Of a stretch of 64,000 bases of DNA, positions 18,517-26,981 are shown in pieces. Below the pieces are notes generated by a model, which was given only the letters and a program-made list of their open reading frames with translations, was not told where the DNA came from and ran no database searches. The position numbers and the translations under genes were made by a program. Within the stretch, counting starts at the first letter, position 1. Each line of letters starts with the position of its first letter. The stretch lies in the NCBI GenBank assembly GCA_016794585.1, contig JAEUJM010000046.1:1-64000 (forward strand), given 5' to 3'. This stretch comes from Acidimicrobiales bacterium (GTDB taxonomy: Bacteria; Actinomycetota; Acidimicrobiia; Acidimicrobiales; DATDAH01).

Positions 18517-18858
18517 TCAGCTCCAGAACTCGAACATCGACAAAACCGCGACGTAGACCACCACCGCCATGGCCAACCCGGCCACGAACGTCTTGGTGAA
18601 CAGCGGGCTGTCGAACTTCAGGTGCATGAACCACATGAGCACGAGCACGAACTTGATGACCATGATGGTGATCAGGATCGGGATCTCGAGCGGGCCGGTG
18701 TCGATGTAGTAGGTGGCCACCTCGGCGGCGGTGAGCACCGCGAGGATGATGGCGATCTGGACGTACTTCCAGTCGCTCGGGTGCATGTGCTCGTCGTGCT
18801 CGGCGTGGCCGGCGTCCGCGTCCTGCTCGGCGGGAGCCGCCGTCTCGGTGGTGCTCAT
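18517..18858 (-). CDS. Cytochrome c oxidase subunit IV (prokaryotic)
   Basis: 113 residues with three helices (VQIAIILAVLTAAEVATYYI, ILITIMVIKFVLVLMWFMHLKF, VAGLAMAVVVYVAVLSMF). The WFMHLKFDSPLF motif is typical of the COX4_pro family. The N-terminus is His/Asp/Glu-rich. It stabilises the oxidase core and has no cofactor. It is eight bases after the subunit III gene. Confidence 0.85.
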   Translation of the reverse strand: MSTTETAAPAEQDADAGHAEHDEHMHPSDWKYVQIAIILAVLTAAEVATYYIDTGPLEIPILITIMVIKFVLVLMWFMHLKFDSPLFTKTFVAGLAMAVVVYVAVLSMFEFWS

Positions 18859-18865
18859 GGGGCTC

Positions 18866-19498
18866 CTAGGTGATCAGGTAGACGATCGTGAAGATGAGGA
18901 TCCACACGACGTCGACGAAGTGCCAGTACAGGCCGACGATCTCGACCGTCTCGGCCCGGTCGGCGCCGAGGCGCCCGGTGAACGACAGGGCGGCCAGCGA
19001 CACCAACATGATGATGCCGACGGTGACGTGGACGCCGTGGAAGCCGGTCAGCGTGTAGAACGACGAGGCGGCGAGGTTGGTGGTGTAGCCCATGCCCTCC
19101 TTGACGAAGGACGTGAACTCGTACACCTGGCCGGCGATGAAGATGCCGCCGAGGAGGGCGGTGGTGAGTAGCCAGGTGCGGCCGCGGCGCAGGTCCCCCC
19201 GCATCCACGAGCCCACCGCCAGCACCATGGTGAGCGAGCTCATGAGCAGCACGAACGAGCTCACCGAGGTGAAGGGGATGTCGTAGAGGTCCTTGGGCAG
19301 CGGGCCCTCGATGGCACGGTCCTGGTAGAGCAGGTACGTGCTGATGAGTCCGCCGAAGAGCAGGCACTCGGAGCCGAGGAAGACCCACATGCCCAGCTTC
19401 TCGTTGGAGTAGCCGGTGTTGGTGGCGTGCTCCCCCGAGCCCACCTCGGCGGCGAAGGCCTCCGAGAGGGTGATGTCGTGGGTGGCGGTGTCAGCCAA
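18866..19498 (-). CDS. ctaE: Cytochrome c oxidase subunit III
   Basis: 210-residue subunit with about five helices. Family signatures: NEKLGMWVFLGSECLLFGGLIS, TGFHGVHVTVGIIML and GLYWHFVDVVWILIFTIVYL, with the conserved acidic and histidine positions. The TTG at 19498 is taken as start because it overlaps the ctaD stop by eight bases and because upstream in-frame sequence is Thr/Pro-rich and reads through the ctaD tail. The start choice is moderately certain. Confidence 0.88.
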   Translation of the reverse strand: MADTATHDITLSEAFAAEVGSGEHATNTGYSNEKLGMWVFLGSECLLFGGLISTYLLYQDRAIEGPLPKDLYDIPFTSVSSFVLLMSSLTMVLAVGSWMRGDLRRGRTWLLTTALLGGIFIAGQVYEFTSFVKEGMGYTTNLAASSFYTLTGFHGVHVTVGIIMLVSLAALSFTGRLGADRAETVEIVGLYWHFVDVVWILIFTIVYLIT

Positions 19499-21500
19499 CG
19501 GGGGCCTCCTCGGTGACGGCGGTCGGCGCCTCGGCGGCGTCGTCGCCACTCGGGCCGTGGTCGTCGTGGTCGTCGTGGCCGTGGGGGTCCTCGTCGTCAT
19601 CGGCGGGCTCGAGGGCCCAGCCGTAGATCCCGGCGATGACGAAGATGGCACCGAAGGCCGCCCACCAGAGGCTGTAGATCAGGCCGTAGCCGACGAAGGG
19701 CAGGCCGAAGGACAACACGATGGGCCAGTAGGACGGTGAGGGCAGGTGGATGCCGGTGGCCCCCGGGGCCTGGCAGACCTCTTCGTCGGAGTGCAGACGC
19801 ACCAGGCGGCCGGACTCGTCCTCGCCGTACTTGCGGTTCCAGAACTCGTCGCGACCCGTCACCACCGGGATCTCCGAGAAGTTGTACTCGGGCACCGGCG
19901 ACGGGGTGATCCACTCGAGGCTGCGGGAGTCCCACGGGTCGGGCCCGACGGGCGGCTGGCCCTTGGCCTTCACCCGGCTGCGCCACACGTTGGCCATGAA
20001 CACGAGGATGGACACGGCGATCATGAAGGCACCGATGGTGGAGACCAGGTTCCAGAAGTTGAAGCCGAGGCCGTCGTCGTAGGTCCAGATGCGTCGCGAC
20101 ATGCCCTGGAGGCCCAGGATGTGCATGGGCCCGAAGGTGAGGTTGAAGCCGAGCAGCATCAGCCAGAAGTGCACCTTGCCCATGCGCTCGCCGAGGAAGT
20201 GCCCGTAGACCTTGGGCCACCAGAAGTAGAAGCCGGCGAAGAGGCCCATGAGGGCGCCGCCGAAGAGCACGTAGTGGAAGTGGGCGACGATGTAGTAGGT
20301 GTCGGTCTGCTGGGTGTCGGACGGCGCCACCGAGTGGGTGACGCCCGACAGGCCACCGATGGTGAACATCGCCACCAGGCCGATGGCGAACAGCATCGGG
20401 GTGGTGAAGGTCAATTTGCCGCCCCACATGGTGGCGAGCCAGTTGAGGATCTTCACGCCGGTGGGCACGGCGATGAACATGGTCGACAGCGAGAACGCAG
20501 CGACCGAGATGGGGCCGATGCCCGAGGCGAACATGTGGTGGGCCCACACGCCCCAGCCCATGAAGCCGATGGCGATGCCCGAGAAGACCATGAACGGGTA
20601 GCCGAAGATGGGCTTGCGGGAGAAGACCGGGATGACCTCGGACACGATGCCGAACGACGGCAGGATGAGGATGTAGACCTCGGGGTGGCCGAAGATCCAG
20701 AAGAGGTTCTCCCACAGCAGCGGGTCGGCGCCGGCCGCCGGGTTGAAGAACTGGGCGTCGAAGAGGCGCTCGAAGGTGAGCAGCAGCAGGGCCAGGGTGA
20801 TCACCGGGAGGGCGAACACCAGGAGCACCTGCACCACCAGCACCATCCAGGTGAACACCGGCATGCGCATGAGGGTCATGCCCGGTGCCCGCATGTTGAG
20901 CACGGTGACGGTGAGGTTCACCGAGCTGACCAGCGAGGCGATACCGGTGATGAGCAGGCCCAGGGTGAAGAAGTCGAGGCCGTGCGACGGCGAGAAGACG
21001 ACGCCGGTGTTGGGGGCGTAGGCGAACCAGCCGCCGTCGGCCGCGCCGCCCAGCACCCAGCTGGTGTTGAGGAAGATGCCACCGAAGAGGAAGCACCAGT
21101 AGCTGAACGCGTTCATGCGGGGGAACGCGACGTCGCGGGCACCGATCTGCAGCGGCAGGAGGTAGTTCGCGAAGGCGGCCGCCATCGGCATGATCACCAG
21201 GAAGACCATGGTGATGCCGTGCATGGTGAACACCTGGTTGTAGGTGTCCGCGCTGAGCACGTTGTTGTTGGGCACCGCCAGCTGCGTGCGCAGCAGCAGG
21301 GCCTCGATGCCACCCACCAGGAAGAAGAAGAAGGCGGTGTAGCCGTACATGATGCCGATCTTCTTGTGATCGACGGTGGTGACCCAGCTGCGCCAGCCTT
21401 CGGTGGCGGTGGGTCGGCGGAAGACGCCGAGCGGCTCGTGGTCGGTGGTGACCTCGTCGCCGGTCGTCAGTGCGAGTGGGCGTTCCTCGGTAAGGGCCAT
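19491..21500 (-). CDS. ctaD: Cytochrome c oxidase subunit I with C-terminal extension
   Basis: Catalytic subunit of the caa3-type oxidase reducing O2 to water and pumping protons. 669 residues. Ligands present: H94 and H409 (heme a), H407 (heme a3), H272, H321 and H322 (CuB), and Tyr276 for the His-Tyr crosslink. D-channel residues D123 and N130, E274, and K-channel K350 are also present. After the normal core, a segment at about 597-640 (SYWPIVLSFGLPFVGYGLIYS and following) adds two helices, then a His/Asp-rich tail. Eight bases separate it from the subunit II gene. Confidence 0.95.
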   Translation of the reverse strand: MALTEERPLALTTGDEVTTDHEPLGVFRRPTATEGWRSWVTTVDHKKIGIMYGYTAFFFFLVGGIEALLLRTQLAVPNNNVLSADTYNQVFTMHGITMVFLVIMPMAAAFANYLLPLQIGARDVAFPRMNAFSYWCFLFGGIFLNTSWVLGGAADGGWFAYAPNTGVVFSPSHGLDFFTLGLLITGIASLVSSVNLTVTVLNMRAPGMTLMRMPVFTWMVLVVQVLLVFALPVITLALLLLTFERLFDAQFFNPAAGADPLLWENLFWIFGHPEVYILILPSFGIVSEVIPVFSRKPIFGYPFMVFSGIAIGFMGWGVWAHHMFASGIGPISVAAFSLSTMFIAVPTGVKILNWLATMWGGKLTFTTPMLFAIGLVAMFTIGGLSGVTHSVAPSDTQQTDTYYIVAHFHYVLFGGALMGLFAGFYFWWPKVYGHFLGERMGKVHFWLMLLGFNLTFGPMHILGLQGMSRRIWTYDDGLGFNFWNLVSTIGAFMIAVSILVFMANVWRSRVKAKGQPPVGPDPWDSRSLEWITPSPVPEYNFSEIPVVTGRDEFWNRKYGEDESGRLVRLHSDEEVCQAPGATGIHLPSPSYWPIVLSFGLPFVGYGLIYSLWWAAFGAIFVIAGIYGWALEPADDDEDPHGHDDHDDHGPSGDDAAEAPTAVTEEAPVG

Positions 21501-21507
21501 GTACTTC

Positions 21508-22734
21508 CTACTTGAGGGTCTCGAGGTAGGCGACCAGCTGGTCGATCTGCTGCTCGGACAGGTTCAGGTTGGGCATGCCCCGGCCGTACTGGCTGTACTG
21601 CGTCGGGTCCGGCGCCATGGGCTTCTCCGCCGGGGGGTTGCGGAGCCACGCCTCGAGCTGGTTGCGGTCGAAGGTGCCTTCCTCGGGGAGGTCGTTGTAC
21701 GGGATCCCGCCGAGGTCGTAGTTCGGATCGCCGTCGTTGGCCTGCTCGTAGAGGTCGAAGATGCCGCCGGCGTAGGTGCTGCGGGTCATGAGGTGGGTGA
21801 GGTTCGGAGCGGCGCCCGACACCTGGGCCGCGAACTCGACCTCGTCCACGCCGTTGATCTGGTGGCAGGTGACGCACTGCCCCTTGAAGAGCTCGAGGCC
21901 AGCGGCAGCCTCGGGATCGAGGGGGGTCTCGGCGTCCTGGAGCTGGTTCTCGACCCAGGCGTCGTAGTCGGCCTGCTCGAGGGCGATGACCCGCATCTGC
22001 ATGCGGCTGTGGGAGAGGCCGCAGTACTCGGTGCACTGGCCGCGGTAGACACCGGGCTCGTCGGCCTGGATGGTGAGCTGGTGGGTGCGGCCGGGCACGG
22101 CGTCCTTCTTGCCGTTCAGCGCCGGGATCCAGAAGCTGTGGATCACGTCCCGCGACTTGATGTTGACCACGACGGGCTCGCCGGCGGGGATGACCATCTC
22201 GGTGGCGGTCGTGATGTCGACGGTGCCGTCCTGGTCGGTGTCGTACTCGAAGCCCCACCACCACTGCTGGCCGTAGACGTCGATCTCCATGGCGTCCTCG
22301 GGCGCGTCGGCGAGGTCGAAGATGGTGACGACCGTGCCCACCGCCACGAAGGCGAGGAGCAGGGCCGGGAGCAGCGTCCAGCCGAGCTCGAGGCCGAGGG
22401 CGCCGTGGGTCTGGGCGGGGAGCTCGTCGTCATCGGGCTTGGCCCGGAACTTGATGACGATGAACAGCACCGCGGCCATGACCAGCACCCCGACGATGAT
22501 CGCGATCATGAAGACCGGGATCTGGAGGTCGTTGATGGTCTGCGACTCGGTGCCGTCGCCCTGGAAGATGTCGAGGGGGTTGTCCGAGGCGCACCCGGCC
22601 AGGAGCGACACGGCGCCGAGGCCGAGCACTCCCTTCACGAGGCGGGAGAAGCGGCGTCGGGCAGCGGACACGTTCGGAGCTTGGCCGACCTGCGGGTCAC
22701 CTGCCAAACCAACGTCGGATCGGTTGCGGCTCAA
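21508..22734 (-). CDS. ctaC: Cytochrome c oxidase subunit II with fused cytochrome c domain
   Basis: 408 residues. Lipobox LLAGC (Cys48), two helices (about 73-95 and 117-140), cupredoxin domain with CuA ligands H199, C234, E236, C238, H242 and M245, then a cytochrome c domain with CVTCH (287-291) and a late methionine in GRGMPNLN as likely sixth ligand. The fusion defines a caa3 oxidase that can accept electrons through its own heme c. Its ATG overlaps the end of the upstream gene by four bases. Confidence 0.95.
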   Translation of the reverse strand: MSRNRSDVGLAGDPQVGQAPNVSAARRRFSRLVKGVLGLGAVSLLAGCASDNPLDIFQGDGTESQTINDLQIPVFMIAIIVGVLVMAAVLFIVIKFRAKPDDDELPAQTHGALGLELGWTLLPALLLAFVAVGTVVTIFDLADAPEDAMEIDVYGQQWWWGFEYDTDQDGTVDITTATEMVIPAGEPVVVNIKSRDVIHSFWIPALNGKKDAVPGRTHQLTIQADEPGVYRGQCTEYCGLSHSRMQMRVIALEQADYDAWVENQLQDAETPLDPEAAAGLELFKGQCVTCHQINGVDEVEFAAQVSGAAPNLTHLMTRSTYAGGIFDLYEQANDGDPNYDLGGIPYNDLPEEGTFDRNQLEAWLRNPPAEKPMAPDPTQYSQYGRGMPNLNLSEQQIDQLVAYLETLK

Positions 22735-23705
22735 TTCGAGGCCTCGGTGGTCGTGGTCGAGTCTGCGGCGTCAGGGGCCACCGTGGTGGGCGAGAGCTCG
22801 TCCACGGCGGTGGTGCTGGTGGTGTCGGCGTCGGGCGAGCCGGGCTCTTCCGGCGGAAGCGTCGTCTCGACGGGTGCGCCGGCCACGGTGGTGGTGGTGT
22901 CCGGGCGCTCGGGCGGGAGCTCGCCGCCCACCGGGGGCTGCTGGAACTCGGTGTCGTCGTGGTGCTCTTCGAAGTCGCGGGTGCCGACGGAGGCGGCGGT
23001 GATGCCACCGGCCAGCACGGCGATGCCGCCGAGCAGGAGCAGGCCACTGATCAGGTTGGCGCTGAGGCGGGGCTTGGTGGCGATGAGGGTGGCCACGCCC
23101 AGCACGAGGACGGCGACCACGATGGCCACCCCCGTGGAGCCCTCCTTCGAGGTGGCCAGGAACACCCGGGAGATGAGCGCCACGAGCAAGCCGATGCACA
23201 GCAGGGCGCCGACGGGGACCTCGATGGGCAACATGATGCGGTTGCGGATCTCGCGGTTGACCTCGGGGTCGCCGGTGCGACGGTCGGCCCAGTTGCGGAT
23301 GCCCCACTCGACGATGACGATGCCGAGGCCGACGCAACCGGCCACGAAGAGCTGCGAGCCCACCACCAGGCCGATGGCCATGGCGCCCACGGAGAAGGCG
23401 GCCACGATGGGCCAGAAGTTCGTGCGGTTGATGGCCTCCGCCGGCGGGGCGTGATCGAGGTGGACGAGCTGGGCCTCGGCCTCGGGGTCGGCGTCACGCA
23501 GGGCGATGCAGACGAAGCCGAGGAACGCCGACACGACGGCGCTGCCGAGCAGCACGGTGTAGCCCAGGTGCTCGCCGACGCCCTCCTTGTAGCCCAGGGA
23601 GAACACGCCGAAGACGTGGCCCCCCGTGCTGAGGCCGTAGACGATGGCGCCCACGTACGCGAGGGCGGCGAATCCGAAGAAGAACCGCGATCCCTTGGTG
23701 ATCAT
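22731..23705 (-). CDS. Oxidase-operon membrane protein with CtaF-like N-terminal half
   Basis: 324 residues. The first 130 resemble actinobacterial oxidase subunit CtaF: two helices, an acidic DADPEAE turn, then NFWPIVAAFSVGAMAIGLVV and LFVAGCVGLGIVIVEWGI. Two or three further helices follow (LLCIGLLVALISRVF, VAIVVAVLVLGVATLIA, LISGLLLLGGIAVLAGGI). The last 80 residues are Pro/Thr/Asp-rich and probably extracytoplasmic. Its place between the two oxidase halves supports a structural role; the assignment to CtaF is by pattern only. Confidence 0.6.
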   Translation of the reverse strand: MITKGSRFFFGFAALAYVGAIVYGLSTGGHVFGVFSLGYKEGVGEHLGYTVLLGSAVVSAFLGFVCIALRDADPEAEAQLVHLDHAPPAEAINRTNFWPIVAAFSVGAMAIGLVVGSQLFVAGCVGLGIVIVEWGIRNWADRRTGDPEVNREIRNRIMLPIEVPVGALLCIGLLVALISRVFLATSKEGSTGVAIVVAVLVLGVATLIATKPRLSANLISGLLLLGGIAVLAGGITAASVGTRDFEEHHDDTEFQQPPVGGELPPERPDTTTTVAGAPVETTLPPEEPGSPDADTTSTTAVDELSPTTVAPDAADSTTTTEASN

Positions 23706-23718
23706 TCGCCGGACTCTC

Positions 23719-24330
23719 CTACTTGGTGATGAAGATCGTGTACCAGATGAGCGCGTACACGGCGACGGTGGCGTACCAGAACAGGGCGGCCGAGCTCAGG
23801 CCTTCACGGTCACGCGGCGTGTACTCCCCGCCGAGGGCCCGCAGGGACACCACGCCGATGTAGAGGAGGGCGGCGATGGTGAGCACGAGGTGGGCGCCCG
23901 AGATGGCGTAGACGAGGACGCCGACGGTGCTGTCGGCGATGACCAGGCCCATCTGGCTGTAGAGGTAGGCGGTGGAGTTGGCGAAGGCCGCGCCCAGCAG
24001 GATGGTCAGGCCGAGCGCCAGGTAGGCGTTGTTTCGGTCCCGGTTGCCGATGGCGTAGATGGCCCACTGCATGGTGACCACGGACATCAACAGGGTGGCC
24101 ATGGCCACGTTGGGCGGCGTGAGGGGGATGACGACGCCCTCGGGCAGCCAGGTGCCGCCGCCGGCGATGGCCTCGGCGCGCACCGCGATGTAGATGCCGA
24201 TCAGACCCAGGAAGGCCATGCCCACGGCGGCGGCGGCGAAGGCCGTGCCCACGAACAGGGCACGGGGCCGACGGGGCTGCGGCGGGGGTGCGAGGGCGGG
24301 CACCGGGCGGGTGGAGGTGGCGGTGGCCAT
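23719..24330 (-). CDS. Second, divergent oxidase subunit III-like protein
   Basis: 203 residues, five helices with the fold order of CoxIII: FVGTAFAAAAVGMAFLGLIGIYI, PPNVAMATLLMSVVTMQWAIYAI, LALGLTILLGAAFANSTAYLY, VLVYAISGAHLVLTIAALLYI, FWYATVAVYALIWYTIF. The FHGVH motif of the normal subunit becomes ISGAH, and YWHFVDVVW becomes FWYATVAVY. Its ATG overlaps the stop of the ligand-less CoxI-like gene, implying the two proteins pair. It may be a structural remnant or a specialised subunit. Confidence 0.8.
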   Translation of the reverse strand: MATATSTRPVPALAPPPQPRRPRALFVGTAFAAAAVGMAFLGLIGIYIAVRAEAIAGGGTWLPEGVVIPLTPPNVAMATLLMSVVTMQWAIYAIGNRDRNNAYLALGLTILLGAAFANSTAYLYSQMGLVIADSTVGVLVYAISGAHLVLTIAALLYIGVVSLRALGGEYTPRDREGLSSAALFWYATVAVYALIWYTIFITK

Positions 24331-25943
24331 CAGGCACCTTCCTCAGCGGAGTCGAGCAGGGGCGAGGCCGTGAGCACGAGGGCGGGGGCCTCGGCGAAGT
24401 TGTTCCACGGCGGCGGCGAGGTGGTGGACCACTCGAGCGTCTGGCCACCCCAGGGGTCGTCGGGCCGGTGCTCGGCGTCGGAGGTGGTGCCCTTGCGGAT
24501 GGCGACCACCAGGGCGAGCGCGGCGACCAGGCCGGCGAGCAGCAGGAGCGCGAAGCCTGCGGTGGTGACGAGGTTGAGGGCCTCGACGCCGTCGCGGGCG
24601 ACGTACTCGGCGGTGAGGGCGAGCGGCTGGTCGAGGGCGCCGCTCCACAGCGAGCCGAGGCCGACGAGCGTCGCACCGGCCAGGAGCAGGAGGGCGACCA
24701 GGGACCCGGCGCCGTCGGACGCCTTGCGGCCCGAGATCTTGGGCAGCCAGTACCAGACGCCGGCGAGCCCGCCGGTGAGCGCCGCCAGGAGGGTGAGGTT
24801 CATCTGGCCGGAGGCGAAGGTGGTGCCGGTGAGGTCGAGCACGTCCAGCACGGCGAAGCCGCCGGCGATGGTGGCGCCGAGCAGGAGCAGGAAGGCGACG
24901 ACCGAGAGGGCCAGGGGGGCGGTGAACTTGGGACGGTTGCGGCCCATCGTCTCGCCCACGAGCAGCAGAAGGACGAGCACCGTGAGGAGGCTCACCCACG
25001 CCACGCCGATGAACCAAGGGTCGTCGAGGGCCTCGGCGTTGAAGTAGGGCTGCATCCAGGCGCCGAAGGCGAGAGCGCCGAAGAGGCCGGTGGCGACCAT
25101 GGCGGCCTGTCGGAACTTGGGGCGGGCGCCGGTGGCGGTGGCGGTGACGTCGAGGACGATGCCGAACACCGGGATGGCCGTGGCGTAGATCTGCGGCTGG
25201 TGGAACGCCCACGAGACCTGCGCCCAGATGTCGGCGTCCACGCCGAAGAGCTGCTGGCCGTACCGGTGGTCGAGGTAGATGACCAGCAGGTTGGCGAGCA
25301 GGACGGGGAGGCTGAGGATCCAGACGCTGCAGGCGACGAGCATCGACCACGAGAACAGCGGCGTGCGCACGAGGCTCATGCCCTCGGCACGGTCGACGAG
25401 GACCGTGGTGGCGACGCAGACGGCGGCGGCGACGAGCGCCACCACCAGCAGGCCGAAGGCCACGATCCAGAGGTCGGTGCCCTCGGCGTCGGTGCCGCCG
25501 GGGCCGCCGTCGATGGCGTAGGAGGCGATCAGGACGCCGCCGGCGACGGCCCACGTCCAGAAGGCGGCCGCCGCGGCCCGGGGAAGGGCGAGCGACCGGG
25601 CGCCGACCTGGAGCGGCACGACGTAGGTGGCGAGGCCGAGGAACAGCGGGATGACCACGAGGAAGACCGCGGTGACCCGGTAGAGGCTGAACATCTGGAG
25701 GTACGTGTCGGACCCCAGCACCTCGTAGGACCCCAGATCTGCGTCCTCGAGGCCGAGGAGCACCGCGATGCCCAGGCCCACGAAGAGGTAGAGGAGGGAG
25801 AACGCGATCCAGAGGCGGCCGACGACCTTGTGGTCGCCGCTGCCGAGGACGGCAGGCAGGCCGCGCGAGGTGGGCGCGTGTTCGGGGGGTGCCTCGGCCT
25901 CAGGTGCGGCCGCGGTGTCGGGTCGGGTCTCGGTGACAGTCAT
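24330..25943 (-). CDS. Cofactor-less CoxI paralogue (pseudo-oxidase subunit I)
   Basis: 537 residues with the twelve-helix CoxI fold. It aligns well to the genuine subunit at 19491-21500, for example DTYLQMF..VTAVFLVV and YVVPLQVGAR. Every catalytic ligand is replaced: H94 is Y88, H272 is Q249, H321/H322 are Q298/P299, H407 is G379, H409 is M381. D123, N130 and E274 are S117, A124 and Q251. Tyr253 remains. The reading frame is intact and codon usage normal, so it is probably expressed and selected. It is first in the operon, coupled to a divergent CoxIII. A catalytic oxidase role is excluded; structural or assembly roles are possible. Confidence 0.85.
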   Translation of the reverse strand: MTVTETRPDTAAAPEAEAPPEHAPTSRGLPAVLGSGDHKVVGRLWIAFSLLYLFVGLGIAVLLGLEDADLGSYEVLGSDTYLQMFSLYRVTAVFLVVIPLFLGLATYVVPLQVGARSLALPRAAAAAFWTWAVAGGVLIASYAIDGGPGGTDAEGTDLWIVAFGLLVVALVAAAVCVATTVLVDRAEGMSLVRTPLFSWSMLVACSVWILSLPVLLANLLVIYLDHRYGQQLFGVDADIWAQVSWAFHQPQIYATAIPVFGIVLDVTATATGARPKFRQAAMVATGLFGALAFGAWMQPYFNAEALDDPWFIGVAWVSLLTVLVLLLLVGETMGRNRPKFTAPLALSVVAFLLLLGATIAGGFAVLDVLDLTGTTFASGQMNLTLLAALTGGLAGVWYWLPKISGRKASDGAGSLVALLLLAGATLVGLGSLWSGALDQPLALTAEYVARDGVEALNLVTTAGFALLLLAGLVAALALVVAIRKGTTSDAEHRPDDPWGGQTLEWSTTSPPPWNNFAEAPALVLTASPLLDSAEEGA

Positions 25944-26017
25944 GGCTCGGCTCGGTGGCGAACTCTAGTCACGCGGCCCGAGCGCCAGAAAAACGGCCGG
26001 GATGGCCGCCCCGACGC

Positions 26018-26914
26018 TCACAGACCGTGCTCGACGAGGACGTCGACGGCCATGGCCGCCCACAGCAACGTGAGGTACGTGATCGAGTAGGTGAACAGGC
26101 GCATGGCCAGCGCCGGCGTGGGGTTGCGCAGGAGGCGCACGGACATCCAGGTGAAGATCCCGCCGAGCACGACGGCGCTGCCGAGGTAGATCCAGCCGAG
26201 GTCGGCGACCGGGGCGAGGAGCAGCGTCGTGGCCCAGAGGACGACGGTGTAGACGAGGATCTGGACGGCCGTGTTGCGCAGCGTCTCGACCGCCGGGAGC
26301 ATCGGTACGTCGGCCGCGGCGTAGTCCTCGCGGTAGCGGATGGCGAGCGCCCAGAAGTGGGGCGGCGTCCAGATGAAGATGATGGCGAACATCAGCCAGG
26401 GGGCCAGGGCGAGGCTGTCGGTGACCGCGGCCCAGCCGACGAGGACGGGCACCGCGCCGGCGGCGCCGCCGATGACGATGTTCTGCTTCGAGGTGCGCTT
26501 CAGCCAGAGCGTGTAGATGAAGACGTAGAAGAGGCAGGCCGACACGGCCAGCACCGCGCTGAGCAGGTTGACCAGGACCCAGAGCTCGACGAAGGCCACG
26601 ACCTCGAGGCCGACGGCGAAGGTGAGGGCGGCACGCGGCGACATCTCGCCGGTGACCAGCGGACGGCCCTTGGTGCGCTCCATGACCGCGTCGATGTCGC
26701 GGTCGACGTACATGTTGATGGCGTTGGCCCCGCCGGCGGCGAGGGTGCCGCCCACGAGGGTGGCCGCCATCAGTCCCACCGACGGCATGCCCTGCTCGGC
26801 CACCACCATCGTGGGCAGGGTGGTGACCAGCAGCAGCTCGATGATGCGCGGCTTGGTCAGCGCCACGTAGGCGCCGACCTGGTGCACGAGCGAGCGCCGG
26901 GCGATGAGGTGCAT
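26018..26914 (-). CDS. ctaB: Protoheme IX farnesyltransferase (heme O synthase)
   Basis: Membrane prenyltransferase converting heme b to heme o. 298 residues, about eight helices. UbiA-family Asp-rich motif 1 NMYVDRDIDAVMERTKGRPL is complete (N-x3-D-x-D-x-x-M-x-R-T), and the second conserved loop YREDYAAADVPMLP is present. It lies upstream of the oxidase operon in the same direction. A TACCCT element nine bases before the ATG and a G-rich stretch are both possible start signals. It diverges from ctaA, the next step in heme A synthesis. Confidence 0.93.
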   Translation of the reverse strand: MHLIARRSLVHQVGAYVALTKPRIIELLLVTTLPTMVVAEQGMPSVGLMAATLVGGTLAAGGANAINMYVDRDIDAVMERTKGRPLVTGEMSPRAALTFAVGLEVVAFVELWVLVNLLSAVLAVSACLFYVFIYTLWLKRTSKQNIVIGGAAGAVPVLVGWAAVTDSLALAPWLMFAIIFIWTPPHFWALAIRYREDYAAADVPMLPAVETLRNTAVQILVYTVVLWATTLLLAPVADLGWIYLGSAVVLGGIFTWMSVRLLRNPTPALAMRLFTYSITYLTLLWAAMAVDVLVEHGL

Positions 26915-26967
26915 GACGCCCCCAGGGTAGGACCTCCGGCCGATTCGGACCCAAGTGGCCCGCTCCC

Positions 26968-26973
26968 TAGGAT
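26968..26973 (+). promoter_or_regulatory. Leaderless promoter of ctaA
   Basis: TAGGAT eight bases before ATG at 26982. TTCGGA at 26944-26949 with an 18-bp spacer could be its -35. Confidence 0.6.
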
Positions 26974-26981
26974 CGGGGGCG

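Noticed and set aside
24330-25943. Possibility that the ligand-less CoxI is a decayed pseudogene
   Set aside because: The frame is uninterrupted over 537 codons, helices are preserved, and start and stop are coupled to neighbours. All ligands were replaced by specific residues rather than by truncation. Selection tests would still be needed.
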